A stretch of 64,000 bases of DNA from Candidatus Sumerlaea chitinivorans (GCA_003290465.1 CP030759.1:2926572-2990571), one strand, 5' to 3'; positions 44,020-53,321 are shown, counted from the first letter of the stretch. Numbers and translations are program-made. The notes: generated by a model not told the origin, from the sequence alone.

Positions 44020-45618
44020 TTAGATGCCCAATTGCTCAGCCACCGGCCGTTCGCGACCGTGGGCGCGTTTCCACCACCGGAGCCACAGATTGTCCGTATA
44101 GCCTAAGTCCCACATTTCTGCGTAACGGTACCACTGCGAGTTTTGTGGCACGTAGATGCTATCATTGATTGGCGCCAGACTCAGGCGGGGCTCCAAGTCT
44201 TCGGGCGAGTACATCACGTAGGCGTTGGGGGGTGCCTCGGGGGTGCGGTAGTAGAGCACATAAAAATCAATGAAGCTTTGCGAGGAGCCGTAAAGCTGAA
44301 CCACAAACGCGGGCACCATGACGCACGCGTACGCGATCTTTCGCGCTCGCGTCCAGTCGCGGACAAATTCCATCACTGGCAAAATCGCAAACACATGAAG
44401 CATGAAGACGTGGCGTGGACCCCAACACCATCCGCCAGCCCAGTTTTGCCACCGGGCGTGGAATAGAAGGAGGAGCACGATGGCAAGCATCGCACCGAAG
44501 GCAAGCTCCAATTGGCGCTCCCAGAATGCGCGCCATCCGAAGAATCCGAGCAGCAGAGCTGGCGAGAACAACAAAAGGCTTTTACCGATGCTGAAGAAAT
44601 ATCCATAAAGCCCCGCCAAGAGAGGTGTGGAGAATTTGACGCCTTCCGGCTGATCCGCGTAGGCGGTGGTGAAAACACTTCCAAAGTGGCGATAGTTGAG
44701 ATATGCTTGCAGACACGCGAAGAGAAGCGGCCCGATGCAAAAGGCAACGTAAGCGGTCAGGGCGCGCGGGCTAATTAAAAGTCGGATCACGGACGCAGCG
44801 GGCTGCCGCAGGCGCATCCGAAGCGGAAGGCCCGGTGTATCCAGCAGCACGAGGCCCATCGTCGCCACCACCGCAGGCAACACCACCACACTGTCCAAGC
44901 GCGTTAGCAATGCCCCCGCGAATGCAATCCCTGCCCAGAAGGCACGCTTGAGCCCAAGGATCTCTGACGTGGCCAGGCAATAGAAGCTCAACAGGACAAA
45001 GAACGTGGCCAGTGGCTCCGAAAAAAACGTTCGGCTGTGGGGAAGGGCCATGGTGCCGGCGCCGTAGGCCAACGTCGTGAGCCAAGCAGCGCGATTCGCC
45101 ATTCGCCATTGCGGGGGATCCAGAGCAGGGCCCTCGCGGGCGCGAAAGCACGCCGGTGCGAGGCGGTGTGCCACAAGACGCCACAGCAAAGCGCACGTCG
45201 CCGCCGCCACAAAGATGCCAAACAACGATACGCCAAAGCGGCGCGCGAGGGCAAGCCCCCGACCAGTTGGCTCCAACACGTAGTGAGTGGTGCGAAAATC
45301 GAAGAGGCGCCGGCAGATCTCGTCGCCAAGCATGCGACCCACGAAGTCGCCCAACCAATAGAAAGGGACGGCAAACAGCGAGTTCGCGATTCCGTACTGG
45401 GCATATTCTCTTCCGTTCACGCCGGCTTTTGTGGCAAAAGTGCCACGGCCGGGCACCGCAATGGGTTCAATGTCGAGTCGAGCACGCGTCGCTAACGACT
45501 CCGTAACCCGGAACATGATTTCCTCATCGGGCGAGTAGAGGTGTCCTCCGGCTACAGCCAGATACAGCAGGGCAAATGCAAAAAAGACGGTAAAATTTTC
45601 CCGCGAAATCTGTTTCAT
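44020..45618 (-). CDS. GT-C type glycosyltransferase-like integral membrane protein
   Basis: A 532-residue protein with about ten to twelve transmembrane helices. The first periplasmic loop has YSPDEEIMFRVTESLA; an acidic pair just after helix 1 is the usual catalytic site of GT-C enzymes of the PMT/ArnT (GT39/GT83) kind. Repeated LLLSP and membrane segments (AFAGALLTRLDSVVVLPAVVA, AMLAIVLLLLFHA) and a soluble C-terminal part with several Trp fit the class. It would transfer a sugar from a lipid carrier on the periplasmic side to protein or glycan. Assignment is by topology and the loop motif, so the exact family is uncertain. ATG start; stands alone on its strand near 45618. Confidence 0.68.
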   Translation of the reverse strand: MKQISRENFTVFFAFALLYLAVAGGHLYSPDEEIMFRVTESLATRARLDIEPIAVPGRGTFATKAGVNGREYAQYGIANSLFAVPFYWLGDFVGRMLGDEICRRLFDFRTTHYVLEPTGRGLALARRFGVSLFGIFVAAATCALLWRLVAHRLAPACFRAREGPALDPPQWRMANRAAWLTTLAYGAGTMALPHSRTFFSEPLATFFVLLSFYCLATSEILGLKRAFWAGIAFAGALLTRLDSVVVLPAVVATMGLVLLDTPGLPLRMRLRQPAASVIRLLISPRALTAYVAFCIGPLLFACLQAYLNYRHFGSVFTTAYADQPEGVKFSTPLLAGLYGYFFSIGKSLLLFSPALLLGFFGWRAFWERQLELAFGAMLAIVLLLLFHARWQNWAGGWCWGPRHVFMLHVFAILPVMEFVRDWTRARKIAYACVMVPAFVVQLYGSSQSFIDFYVLYYRTPEAPPNAYVMYSPEDLEPRLSLAPINDSIYVPQNSQWYRYAEMWDLGYTDNLWLRWWKRAHGRERPVAEQLGI

Positions 45619-45881
45619 TGCTGCCGAACTCGCCTGAATGTCATGTGAAGATCAAGAACCTTTGGAGCGAGATAGAGACTGCTGGATAAAATCTTCCTCA
45701 GCGGTGGGTAGCGAGCGGCAAAGTACGGAAGCTCAAAACCTCTGTATTTTTGCTCATGCGCGGCAGTTGAATGCTTGCTCCCATTTTGTTTTATCGCTCT
45801 TCATGGATGGAGGCTGGAGTGTCCGCGCGCACGAAAGGCGAGCGGAGTGCAACAGTTGTGACGACGAGGAGGTGACGACGC

Positions 45882-46595
45882 GTGCGCACAGGTCGATTCG
45901 AATGGGTCTTTTTTGATGCGGGCGGAACTCTGCTGGGAACCAATCCGGATCAGGAGCATTGGTACGAACATTTTTTCATCGAGGCGTGTGCAGAACAAGG
46001 GTATCGCCCTTGCCTTGAAGAGGTTCACGCGGCGCTGAATCACGCAGCCGCCACCTGTCGCGTTCACCCCCGATGCAGCACCCCAGAACAGGTGCGAGCC
46101 TATTGGCAGCACATTTACACCTCAGTGTTTGCGCATTTACTGCCTCAACGCGATGCAACCGCGCTCGCCAATCATTATATCGAGCGCTTTGAAAGGGGTG
46201 AGTTTGTCGAGCTTTTCGCCGACACCCTTCCAGCGCTCGAGATTCTTCGGAAGAGGGGGGTGCGTAAGGCCATCGTTTCGAATTTTGGTACGTACCTTGA
46301 GGATTTCCTCAGGAGATGTGCCATCGCCCACGAGTTTGAGTTTGCAGTGATCAGTGCTGCGGAGGGATGCGAAAAGCCGGATCCCGCTATTTTTCATCGG
46401 GCTCTCGAGCGCGCGGGAACCTCGCCAGACCGAGTTCTGTACGTGGGCGATAGTCTTGAGGAGGACTACCACGCGGCGCGAGCGATTGGCCTGCAGGCAG
46501 TGCTCATTGACCGACACGACCGCCACCGGCAGCTTCAGGATGTCCGACGCATCCGCGATTTGCGAGAGATCGTTCAGTTTTTGCAGGCTTCGTAG
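45882..46595 (+). CDS. HAD-superfamily hydrolase
   Basis: A 237-residue HAD protein with a helical cap. Motif I reads FFDAGGTLL: Asp12 nucleophile is present but the third residue, normally Asp, is Gly14, as in some REG-2/HDHD3-like members. Motif II is VSNFG (Ser), motif III has Lys in EKPDPAIF, and motif IV is YVGDSLEEDY with the metal-binding Asp residues. It may be a phosphatase with altered acid-base catalysis or a related dehalogenase-like enzyme. The GTG start is well supported by GAGGAGGTGA 8 bases upstream, the best ribosome-binding site in the window. Confidence 0.88.
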   Translation: MRTGRFEWVFFDAGGTLLGTNPDQEHWYEHFFIEACAEQGYRPCLEEVHAALNHAAATCRVHPRCSTPEQVRAYWQHIYTSVFAHLLPQRDATALANHYIERFERGEFVELFADTLPALEILRKRGVRKAIVSNFGTYLEDFLRRCAIAHEFEFAVISAAEGCEKPDPAIFHRALERAGTSPDRVLYVGDSLEEDYHAARAIGLQAVLIDRHDRHRQLQDVRRIRDLREIVQFLQAS

Positions 46596-46732
46596 GATCC
46601 CTGCAGCGTCGGCGAATAACAACGCTCTATCCTCATACGCCGAGTTTGGACGATGACCTTGCTTGACCACCCAGCGAGGATGGGCGATATGCCACTCGTA
46701 CGAGAATCTTTTCAGAAAGAGGCGAAGCTTTC

Positions 46733-48061
46733 ATGAATTCGCGGCAATCCAGCGACCGATTGTTGGATAAACTTCCGAAGATGTCAGAGGAGCAGCTCCG
46801 CACGGTCGTGGAGAGCCTGCGACGAAAAGATCACCTCTGGCAGCAATTGTTCGATGCTCTCGTGGACGGCGTTGTGGTCATCAACTCCAGTCTGAACGTG
46901 CTCTACGCGAATCGGGCTGCGCGGGAAATGCTGAGATGGGACGCCCACAAGCTTACCACGAAGCAACGGCTACCCAACCTGCTGCCAGTGGGAGAACTTG
47001 CCAGCCTTGTGACCCGCTTTGCCTTGGAACCCAAACCCTTCACCGGCGTCGAAATCGAGCTCCCGGGCCCAGAGCCACGGTGGATCAGCGTGAGCATCCT
47101 CGCGGTTGAAAAGGATTTGGACAATCAAGAGGAGACGCGTTTTGTCCTCGTGATGCACGACACGACGGAACTCCATCGGGTCGAGGCGGAGCGCCAGCGG
47201 GCGGAGCGCGCCATGACGTTAGCAACCCTTGCGGCTGGGCTGGCGCACGAAATCAAAAACCCTCTCAACTCGCTTCAAATCCATGCGCAGTTGCTGCAGC
47301 GCGCGTTGCGCGAACGAGCGAAAAAATCGCGCAAGCCTGCCGAGTGGAGCCGTCCGCTTCAGTCGTGCGACATCATCGTGGAAGAAATAGCACGCTTGAG
47401 CAATGTTGTGAATCAGTTCCTTGCAGCGGTTCGCCCGACACGTCCCCTCTTCCAACGCGCAAACATCAACTATCACATTGAGCGCGTTCTGGAAACGATT
47501 CGTCCTGAAATCGAGACCAAGGGCATCCGGCTGGACGTGCGGTTGGATCACGAAATTCCACCTCATGACTTTGATCCCCAGCAGATGACCCAAGTTTTGC
47601 TGAACATTTTGAAGAATGCCATGGAGGCTGTCGAAGGGTGCGAGAACCCCACCATCTCCGTGCGAACCGCGCTCGAGGATGCCGGGTGGTATCGCATCTC
47701 TATTAGCGACAACGGCGTGGGGATTCCAAACGAAGAGGTGAAGGCTCGTTTATTCGAAGCCTACTATACGACAAAACCGACCGGCACCGGTTTGGGATTG
47801 GCTATCGTTCGCAGGGTGATCGAGGATCATGGGGGGGAAGTTTGGATCGACAACAATACTTCAGGGCGTGGGTCCATGGTGGTCATGCGTTTTCCCCTCG
47901 CATCGCCCGTCCGGCGTTTGTTGGGCGAGCCTGCCAGCGCAGGCCGCGAGATGCTCCCCTCAGGCAAAGAGGCAAAAGCGCTTCTTAGTTTCACCTCGAA
48001 CGAAGTTCCTTGTGAAAGTGGAACAGGAAAGGCCGAGACGGAGGCAAGTCACGATAAGTAA
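46733..48061 (+). CDS. PAS-domain sensor histidine kinase (NtrB-like)
   Basis: A 442-residue soluble kinase. An N-terminal helix leads to a PAS domain (about 40-145, ALVDGVVVINSSLNVLYANRAAREML). The dimerisation domain has the H box LAAGLAHEIKNPLNS with the phosphorylated His near residue 172. The ATPase domain has the N box LLNILKNAMEAV, G1 DNGVGIP, and G2 GTGLGLAIV. A 45-residue tail follows. No membrane helix is evident, so it senses a cytoplasmic cue. No response regulator gene is beside it, so it is an orphan. It lies 137 bases after the HAD gene on the same strand. Start ATG with AGAGG about 11 bases upstream. Confidence 0.93.
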   Translation: MNSRQSSDRLLDKLPKMSEEQLRTVVESLRRKDHLWQQLFDALVDGVVVINSSLNVLYANRAAREMLRWDAHKLTTKQRLPNLLPVGELASLVTRFALEPKPFTGVEIELPGPEPRWISVSILAVEKDLDNQEETRFVLVMHDTTELHRVEAERQRAERAMTLATLAAGLAHEIKNPLNSLQIHAQLLQRALRERAKKSRKPAEWSRPLQSCDIIVEEIARLSNVVNQFLAAVRPTRPLFQRANINYHIERVLETIRPEIETKGIRLDVRLDHEIPPHDFDPQQMTQVLLNILKNAMEAVEGCENPTISVRTALEDAGWYRISISDNGVGIPNEEVKARLFEAYYTTKPTGTGLGLAIVRRVIEDHGGEVWIDNNTSGRGSMVVMRFPLASPVRRLLGEPASAGREMLPSGKEAKALLSFTSNEVPCESGTGKAETEASHDK

Positions 48062-48275
48062 CTGCAACCAAACTTTCGACTGAGGTTTGGGGAGGGGAAC
48101 GCTCGATTTAGGCTCTGGGTAGGGAAAAGAATGCAGTACACTGCTGCCACTCGAGCGGGCTCGTCGCTCGGCTGGCTCACCTATTTGTGGATCCAACGGT
48201 AGCGACCGGCCTATGCGCGCGCGACGTGCTCAGGGCACGAGGTGGCTCGCCGCGCGCGCCCTTGGACCGAGGAGA

Positions 48276-48737
48276 TCAGTAAATGCTGAGCTCTTCTCCA
48301 ACCAGAGCGAGGTATTCGCTCTCGAGCTCGCGCATTTTTCGCTCTTCTTTCTCGTGCTGATGGTCGTAACCAAGTAAATGAAGGAGGCCGTGAATCAGCA
48401 GCACGGAAAGCTCGCGTTCGAGCGACTGATCTTTTTCTTCTGCTTGTTTGCGTGCGGCCGGAACACACACAACGATATCACCAAGCAGATCAGGATTGAG
48501 TGCGGCAAAGCGCCCCTCATTCATGGGGAACGCCAGGACGTCCGTGGCCTTGTCTTTGCCGCGATAATTCTTGTTGAGCATGCGCATCTCTGGCTCATCG
48601 ACGAACACAACAGACACCTCGGCTGAGGTTCGCCCTTTTTCCTCGAGCACGAGCCGGATGACGTTGGTCGCGATTTTCTTCAGGCGATGCGTCGTCAGGA
48701 TGTTCGACTTGCACTTGTTGCGAACCTGAATTTCCAT
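48276..48737 (-). CDS. ybeY: Endoribonuclease YbeY
   Basis: A 153-residue protein. The zinc motif HGLLHLLGYDH near residue 116 holds the three conserved histidines, and NKNYRGKDKATDVLAFP is the preceding family block. YbeY acts in 16S rRNA 3' maturation and 70S quality control. The ATG at 48737 with GGAAAGGTG 7 bases upstream is preferred over a start 20 codons earlier. Common partners (phoH, era) are not adjacent. Confidence 0.96.
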   Translation of the reverse strand: MEIQVRNKCKSNILTTHRLKKIATNVIRLVLEEKGRTSAEVSVVFVDEPEMRMLNKNYRGKDKATDVLAFPMNEGRFAALNPDLLGDIVVCVPAARKQAEEKDQSLERELSVLLIHGLLHLLGYDHQHEKEERKMRELESEYLALVGEELSIY

Positions 48738-48833
48738 GGTGCACACCTTTCCGTGTTGGTAATCGCGATATTTTTCTCGGTTTGAGGTAGAACACAAATT
48801 CGCCTACCTCTCCCCGCCTTGCAAGCCGACTCA

Positions 48834-48883
48834 TGGGGCGGCCGGCTTTTTCGGTCCGGCACCGACAGTCGCCGGCCGCCCCA
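48834..48883 (-). terminator. 13-base-pair hairpin after the DUF4954 gene
   Basis: TGGGGCGGCCGGC pairs perfectly with GCCGGCCGCCCCA around a 24-base loop, itself able to form a small TCGGT/ACCGA hairpin. It starts just past the DUF4954 stop on the minus strand. No T-run follows on either strand, so factor-independent termination is uncertain. Confidence 0.5.
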
Positions 48884-48895
48884 CATTTGTCGGTC

Positions 48896-50794
48896 TTACA
48901 ACTGTTTCACCAAGGCTTCGACATCTGCCGCCAGCTTTTTGGTCACTTCCCACGTCTCCTTCACGAAGCTATCGGAAGTGGCTGGCGCATGCGCATGGAC
49001 GTAATCGGGAATGATCCGTGCGCCGCGGTTGTCGTCCTTCTCTTTCGAGGTCTGGACGTCTTTCGCAATCTTCTCCTGATACTGAACCAGCAACTGGAGA
49101 AGCTCCTTAACGTCCTTCCCCGGGAACTCGGCTACGAGAACTTTGCGCTCGTGCTCCCAGCGCGGGTCCTCGCTCGCCTCGTTCAGAACATTCTTTACCG
49201 CCGCGGCCCCTTTCTCTGCAAGGATTTTTTCAACCCTTTTCTTGAGGCCGTTCAAAGCGTAGTACTGGATGTAGAACGTGTAGGCTTCGATGCCTTTCTT
49301 GCGCGAGGACTCCTGCATGTAGTTCTTGCCGAGCCCCTTGATGTCTTTGTCCGTATAGACCGGCTTGACCTCTTTGACCTCTTGCAGGCGGCGCCGCGCC
49401 TCGATCATCAGGTCCACGATGTCCGGCCGGAACACTTCGAACACGAACTGCGAACGCCGGGCTTTATTGCGCTTGATGTACTTGCCCTCGTTGCGCTTCA
49501 CCATGTAGATTTGGTCGCTCAGGACCCATCCCGGCATGATCTCATTATAAGCCGGCGAAATCCCCTCGAACCGATCAGCCGGGGAATTGATCAACGAGAA
49601 CGGGAACTCCACCTTTTGCGGCAGAGCATTGACCGCCGTGGCAATGATCGTGTACGGGGCTTTTGTGAAATTGCTCGGGAACTTGATGTTGGTTCCCAAT
49701 CCAAAGAAAATACCCTCGCCCGGCCAAATCTCCTGATCCGGCGCCTTGGAGGTGTGGTTCGAACCAACGTTGGCGCCGTACCCGACGTTGCCTTTTCCTT
49801 CGGGCCAGAGGGCCGCAATCAGCAGCGACTGGTGATGGAAGCCCACGAACGGACCACACAGCGAAGCCGTGACTTCACCCTCAGCGATGCCGGTGTTCGG
49901 GCCAAGAATCGACTGGGTGACTTTGCCGTGGCGCTCGACGTGGCTGTGCTCCGTGCAGACCGAGCTATCCACGATCGCCATCGAGGCGACTTCGCAGCCC
50001 CACTGAAGGATGGACTTCACCACCCAGCTTCCATCGAGCACTTCCGTCTTCTCTTCTTTGTTGGAAAGCAGAGTGGCTTCACTGACCTTCGTGGCGTTGT
50101 CAATTACCGCGTACGGGCCGACGTAGACGTTGACCACTTTCGCGGTGTTCAGGACTTTTGCGCCCTCTTCGATGATGCCTTTCGGGCTTTTCACCGCCTC
50201 GACGTACTTGGCCACGAAGTCGGCGTACTCGGCCAGCAGCTCTTTATTGTCACGGTTCTTCGTGACCTTCTCAGCCACCGGGATCGTGAGCTCGGCGTAG
50301 GAGAGGACCTCGCGCCCACCCGTTTCGATCGCGATGGACATCTCAACGCCGTTGCCAAAGGCGGTGCCGGGCGTTGCGCTGACCGTCTTACAGTTCATGA
50401 CCACAGCTTTGGGGCCGACGACATAGTTGGAGAGGACGCCGACATTGTGAATGAGGGCATCATCGCTGATCACGCTGTCACAAACCACGCTGTGGTACAC
50501 GCCGGCTGGAAACTTGACTCCCTTGTCGGCCTCGATCTCATCGGCTTGGAACTTGCCAAGATAGACGTCGCCAAAGAACTTCACTGCGGCGACACGTTTG
50601 GGGTTGAATCCCTCGGCCACGCGCACGCGGCTCCAATCCGCGGCCCAACAGCCAGCAGCTTCGAGCTGCTTTTGAATTTCGGGTTGCTCGCTGACAGGCT
50701 TACCCGCCGGAGCGAGGCCCTTCACACGCTGAACCGCTTGCACGAGTTCCGAGTTTTTCAGAACTTCCTCGAGTTCGGGAAAGTGCTTTGCCAT
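48896..50794 (-). CDS. DUF4954 family protein, left-handed beta-helix
   Basis: A 632-residue protein of the DUF4954 type. The N-terminal block has the family pattern GCWAADWSRVRV near residue 48. Residues about 90-400 contain short hexapeptide-like turns (VVCDSVISDDALIHNVGVLSNYVVGPKAVV, VVNVYVGPYAVIDNATKVSEATLL), which suggest a left-handed beta-helix like that in acyl- and nucleotidyl-transferases. GSNHTSKAPDQE and a C-terminal helical region of 200 residues follow. The reaction is not known to me. It lies downstream of nagB on the same strand, so a role in amino-sugar or nucleotide-sugar metabolism is inferred. The ATG start has AAAGGAGTGA about 11 bases upstream. Confidence 0.82.
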   Translation of the reverse strand: MAKHFPELEEVLKNSELVQAVQRVKGLAPAGKPVSEQPEIQKQLEAAGCWAADWSRVRVAEGFNPKRVAAVKFFGDVYLGKFQADEIEADKGVKFPAGVYHSVVCDSVISDDALIHNVGVLSNYVVGPKAVVMNCKTVSATPGTAFGNGVEMSIAIETGGREVLSYAELTIPVAEKVTKNRDNKELLAEYADFVAKYVEAVKSPKGIIEEGAKVLNTAKVVNVYVGPYAVIDNATKVSEATLLSNKEEKTEVLDGSWVVKSILQWGCEVASMAIVDSSVCTEHSHVERHGKVTQSILGPNTGIAEGEVTASLCGPFVGFHHQSLLIAALWPEGKGNVGYGANVGSNHTSKAPDQEIWPGEGIFFGLGTNIKFPSNFTKAPYTIIATAVNALPQKVEFPFSLINSPADRFEGISPAYNEIMPGWVLSDQIYMVKRNEGKYIKRNKARRSQFVFEVFRPDIVDLMIEARRRLQEVKEVKPVYTDKDIKGLGKNYMQESSRKKGIEAYTFYIQYYALNGLKKRVEKILAEKGAAAVKNVLNEASEDPRWEHERKVLVAEFPGKDVKELLQLLVQYQEKIAKDVQTSKEKDDNRGARIIPDYVHAHAPATSDSFVKETWEVTKKLAADVEALVKQL

Positions 50795-51009
50795 CGTTTG
50801 TAGTCACTCCTTTAGTTTTTGCAGTCGAAGTTAAGTCCGACTGCGTTGCCTCATGGAACCCATCTGGCGTGAATCCGCCGCTGTGACCTCTGGGCTCCCA
50901 AACCTATTCTTTTGATTTCTCCAATGAACCTCCGTGCGCTGGTCTGCAAGGTGACGCGCCGATCCCCTATAAGCGGGGGGAGCGGGTCGAGCCGCGCGTT
51001 TGCGGGGGG

Positions 51010-51030
51010 GGGCAGGAGCGAGTCCTGCCC
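51010..51030 (-). terminator. Hairpin after nagB
   Basis: GGGCAGGA pairs with TCCTGCCC across a 5-base loop, 26 bases past the nagB stop. It is followed on the minus strand by more C and G, not T, so it may only slow transcription or trim the mRNA end between nagB and the DUF4954 gene. Confidence 0.45.
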
Positions 51031-51056
51031 AACCCCACGCTTACAATTGCGCGAAC

Positions 51057-51878
51057 TTACTTCGAGCGGCCCGCCAGACGATCGAGCACCTTCTGGTACT
51101 CCTCGTTCTTCTGCTTCTGGACCCACTTGTAATAGTCTTTGTACTCGAGCTCGGAGGCAGCTTCTTCGTCGAGCACCACGACCGCGTTCGGGTGCAGCTG
51201 GAGAGCGCTTGCGGTCACCATCGCGGTCACCGGGCCTTCGATGAACTTCTTGCAGATCGCAGCTTTCCGCTTGCCGAAGGCGATGAGCAGGAGCTTGCGC
51301 GCCTCGAGAATGGTCCCCACACCCATCGTGATCGCGAAGCGGGGCACGAGGTGCTCGTTGCCCTTGCCGAAGAAGAGCTCGGCGTTGTCCTTAATGGTCT
51401 GTTCGGTGAGCGCCTTCACGCGCGTGCGGCTCGCCAGCGAGCTTCCGGGCTCGTTGAAGGCGATGTGGCCGTCGCCACCGATGCCGAGCAGCTGGAGATC
51501 AATGCCCCCAGCCCGCTCGATCTCTTCTTCGTACCACTCACAGAAAGCTTCGGGATCTGGGGCCATGCCGTTGGGCACGTGAACGTTCTCGGGGTTGATG
51601 TTGACGTGCTTAAAGAGCCGATCCCACATGAAGTAGTTGTAGCTCTGGTCGTGCGACGCCGGCAGCCCGATGTACTCATCGAGGTTGAACGTCACGACTT
51701 TGGAGAAATCCAGCCCCTCTTCCTTGTGATAGCGAACGAGGCGGGCATAGGTCTCCTCAGGGGTGGAGCCAGTGGCAAGACCCAGAACGGAGTTGGGCTT
51801 GCGGAGGATTTGCTCGCGGATGATTCCCGCGGCGATTTCTGCGAGTTCCTTGCGGTCCTTCGCAATGATAACTTCCAT
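51057..51878 (-). CDS. nagB: Glucosamine-6-phosphate deaminase
   Basis: A 273-residue enzyme that converts glucosamine-6-phosphate to fructose-6-phosphate and ammonia, the last step of amino-sugar breakdown. LGLATGSTPEETYARL (phosphate site), FNLDEYIGL (catalytic Asp region), LLGIGGDGHIAFNEPGSS (active-site His) and the C-terminal LHPNAVVVLDEEAASEL match NagB closely. The ATG at 51878 with AGGAGTGA about 6 bases upstream is preferred over one 25 codons earlier. It lies 78 bases downstream of a ROK repressor gene, on the same strand. nagA is not in the window. Confidence 0.97.
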   Translation of the reverse strand: MEVIIAKDRKELAEIAAGIIREQILRKPNSVLGLATGSTPEETYARLVRYHKEEGLDFSKVVTFNLDEYIGLPASHDQSYNYFMWDRLFKHVNINPENVHVPNGMAPDPEAFCEWYEEEIERAGGIDLQLLGIGGDGHIAFNEPGSSLASRTRVKALTEQTIKDNAELFFGKGNEHLVPRFAITMGVGTILEARKLLLIAFGKRKAAICKKFIEGPVTAMVTASALQLHPNAVVVLDEEAASELEYKDYYKWVQKQKNEEYQKVLDRLAGRSK

Positions 51879-51956
51879 TGTATCACTCCTAAAGTAATTT
51901 TGTCTGATTCGACATCCGCGCATGTGGCCCCAGGGCCCGCATGCCCGGATCACGAA

Positions 51957-53252
51957 TCAGGAAAAACTTCTCTTTTCGTGCCTTCCTCCCGCCGGGCTCC
52001 CTTCCCGCAACGGGGTGGTGAAGCATTGGTGAAGCGCCAGCGTCACGGCGCCTTTGATTGCCTCGTCCTTGCCGAAACTGCTCATCCGGATCTCGACGTC
52101 CTTCTCGATGCGGTCGAGTGCTTTGGTGCTTAGAGTCCCGCAAATCGTCGTCAGCAGTAGGTCACCACCGCTCTCGGCCATCGTCCCACCGATAATAATG
52201 CGCTGCGGACCAAACAGGTTGACCAGATTGGCGATCCCCGTGCCGAGCAAGCGTGCGGCTTTTTCCACAAGGTTGAGCGCAAAACGGTCTCCGTCGGCAG
52301 CGGCTCGGAAAATGGCACCCGCGGTGATCCTGCCGGGGGTTGGAGCGTACTCAGGAATGCGAGTCCCGACTCCCTCGCGAAGCGCGGCCTCCGCCTGTTG
52401 CACGAGGGCATAATCGCTGGCAAGGCTCTCCAAGCATCCGTAATTGCCGCAGTAACAGATTGGACCGTTATCCACCATCATGGATGTGTGGCCAAATTCC
52501 CCAACGTTCAGGCGCGATCCGCGGTAGATTTGGCCGTTGATCACGATTCCGGCCCCCAACCCCGGCCCAAGCTGCACGTAAAGCGCGTTTTCGACTCCGC
52601 GCAACTGACCGTAAACTGTCTCAGCTAAGGCCACCGCAGCAATGTGGTTGTCCAAAACGGTTGGGATATTAAACGTTTCTTCGAGAATTTTCTTAAGTGG
52701 GACGTCGTTCCATCCCTCAAAACGAGGGAAGCCGAGCGATATCCCAGAGAGCGTGTCCACGAGACCCGAAAGCCCCACCCCGATTTGGCAAATCGGCCCG
52801 GCATGGGGGGTGAGGCGCACCGCATCGATCTGCTCGGCGACCGCCTGCTTGAGCGTCTCAAGGGCAGCCGTCGGCCCCAGCGAAAAATCGAAGGGATAAA
52901 TTCGGATGTTGTAAAGCTGCCCCTTCAGGTCTGCCCATGCGCTGGAAATCCCACGCGAGGAGAAAGTCAGCCCAATGACGGAGCCTTTCTTTTCGTTGAT
53001 ATCAAGGAGCTGAGGCTTGCGTCCGCCTGTGGAATCCGCGTAGCCTTCCTCCACTAGGTCGCGCGACGAGAGCAGCTCCCCAACGCAATTGCTCACGGTG
53101 GGCAGGTTCAGACCGAGACTCTCGGCAATTTGGGCCCGAGCCACAGGGCCCTCGCGCCAGACAAAGTAACGGATCAACGCCAACCGATACGCTTTGCGCT
53201 GGCTCGGAGATTCTCCGTTCGGCTCAGGATTTTCGGGGATCTGTTCGCGCAT
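51957..53252 (-). CDS. ROK-family transcriptional repressor (NagC/Mlc-like)
   Basis: A 431-residue repressor. The N-terminal winged helix spans about residues 20-85 (ALIRYFVWREGPVARAQIAESLGLNLPTVSNCVGEL). The ROK domain has VIGLTFSSRGI, LDNHIAAVALAE, NVGEFGHTSM and the zinc motif CYCGNYGC, all intact. NagC-like proteins bind amino-sugar phosphates and release their operators. The gene is directly upstream of nagB, which suggests it controls nagB. Inverted repeats at 53299-53321 and 53358-53385, just upstream of its start, may be its own operators. The ATG at 53252 lacks a clear ribosome-binding site; an upstream TTG is less likely. Confidence 0.92.
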   Translation of the reverse strand: MREQIPENPEPNGESPSQRKAYRLALIRYFVWREGPVARAQIAESLGLNLPTVSNCVGELLSSRDLVEEGYADSTGGRKPQLLDINEKKGSVIGLTFSSRGISSAWADLKGQLYNIRIYPFDFSLGPTAALETLKQAVAEQIDAVRLTPHAGPICQIGVGLSGLVDTLSGISLGFPRFEGWNDVPLKKILEETFNIPTVLDNHIAAVALAETVYGQLRGVENALYVQLGPGLGAGIVINGQIYRGSRLNVGEFGHTSMMVDNGPICYCGNYGCLESLASDYALVQQAEAALREGVGTRIPEYAPTPGRITAGAIFRAAADGDRFALNLVEKAARLLGTGIANLVNLFGPQRIIIGGTMAESGGDLLLTTICGTLSTKALDRIEKDVEIRMSSFGKDEAIKGAVTLALHQCFTTPLREGSPAGGRHEKRSFS

Positions 53253-53298
53253 TTGTAAAATCAGTATTAAAGCCGACACAGAAATACCCGATAACCGC

Positions 53299-53321
53299 AA
53301 GAATTATTTTCAAAAATTCTT
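53299..53321. promoter_or_regulatory. Perfect inverted repeat upstream of the ROK repressor gene
   Basis: AAGAATT, 9 bases, then AATTCTT: a 23-base dyad beginning 47 bases before the ROK start. AT-rich dyads of this length are typical of NagC/Mlc-type operators, so autoregulation is possible; the base match to any consensus was not tested. Confidence 0.45.

Noticed and set aside
48833-50803. A 656-codon open frame on the plus strand
   Set aside because: It is antisense to the DUF4954 gene, which has family motifs and a strong ribosome-binding site; this frame has none.
51000-52133. A 377-codon plus-strand frame over nagB
   Set aside because: Antisense to a certain gene and lacking motifs.
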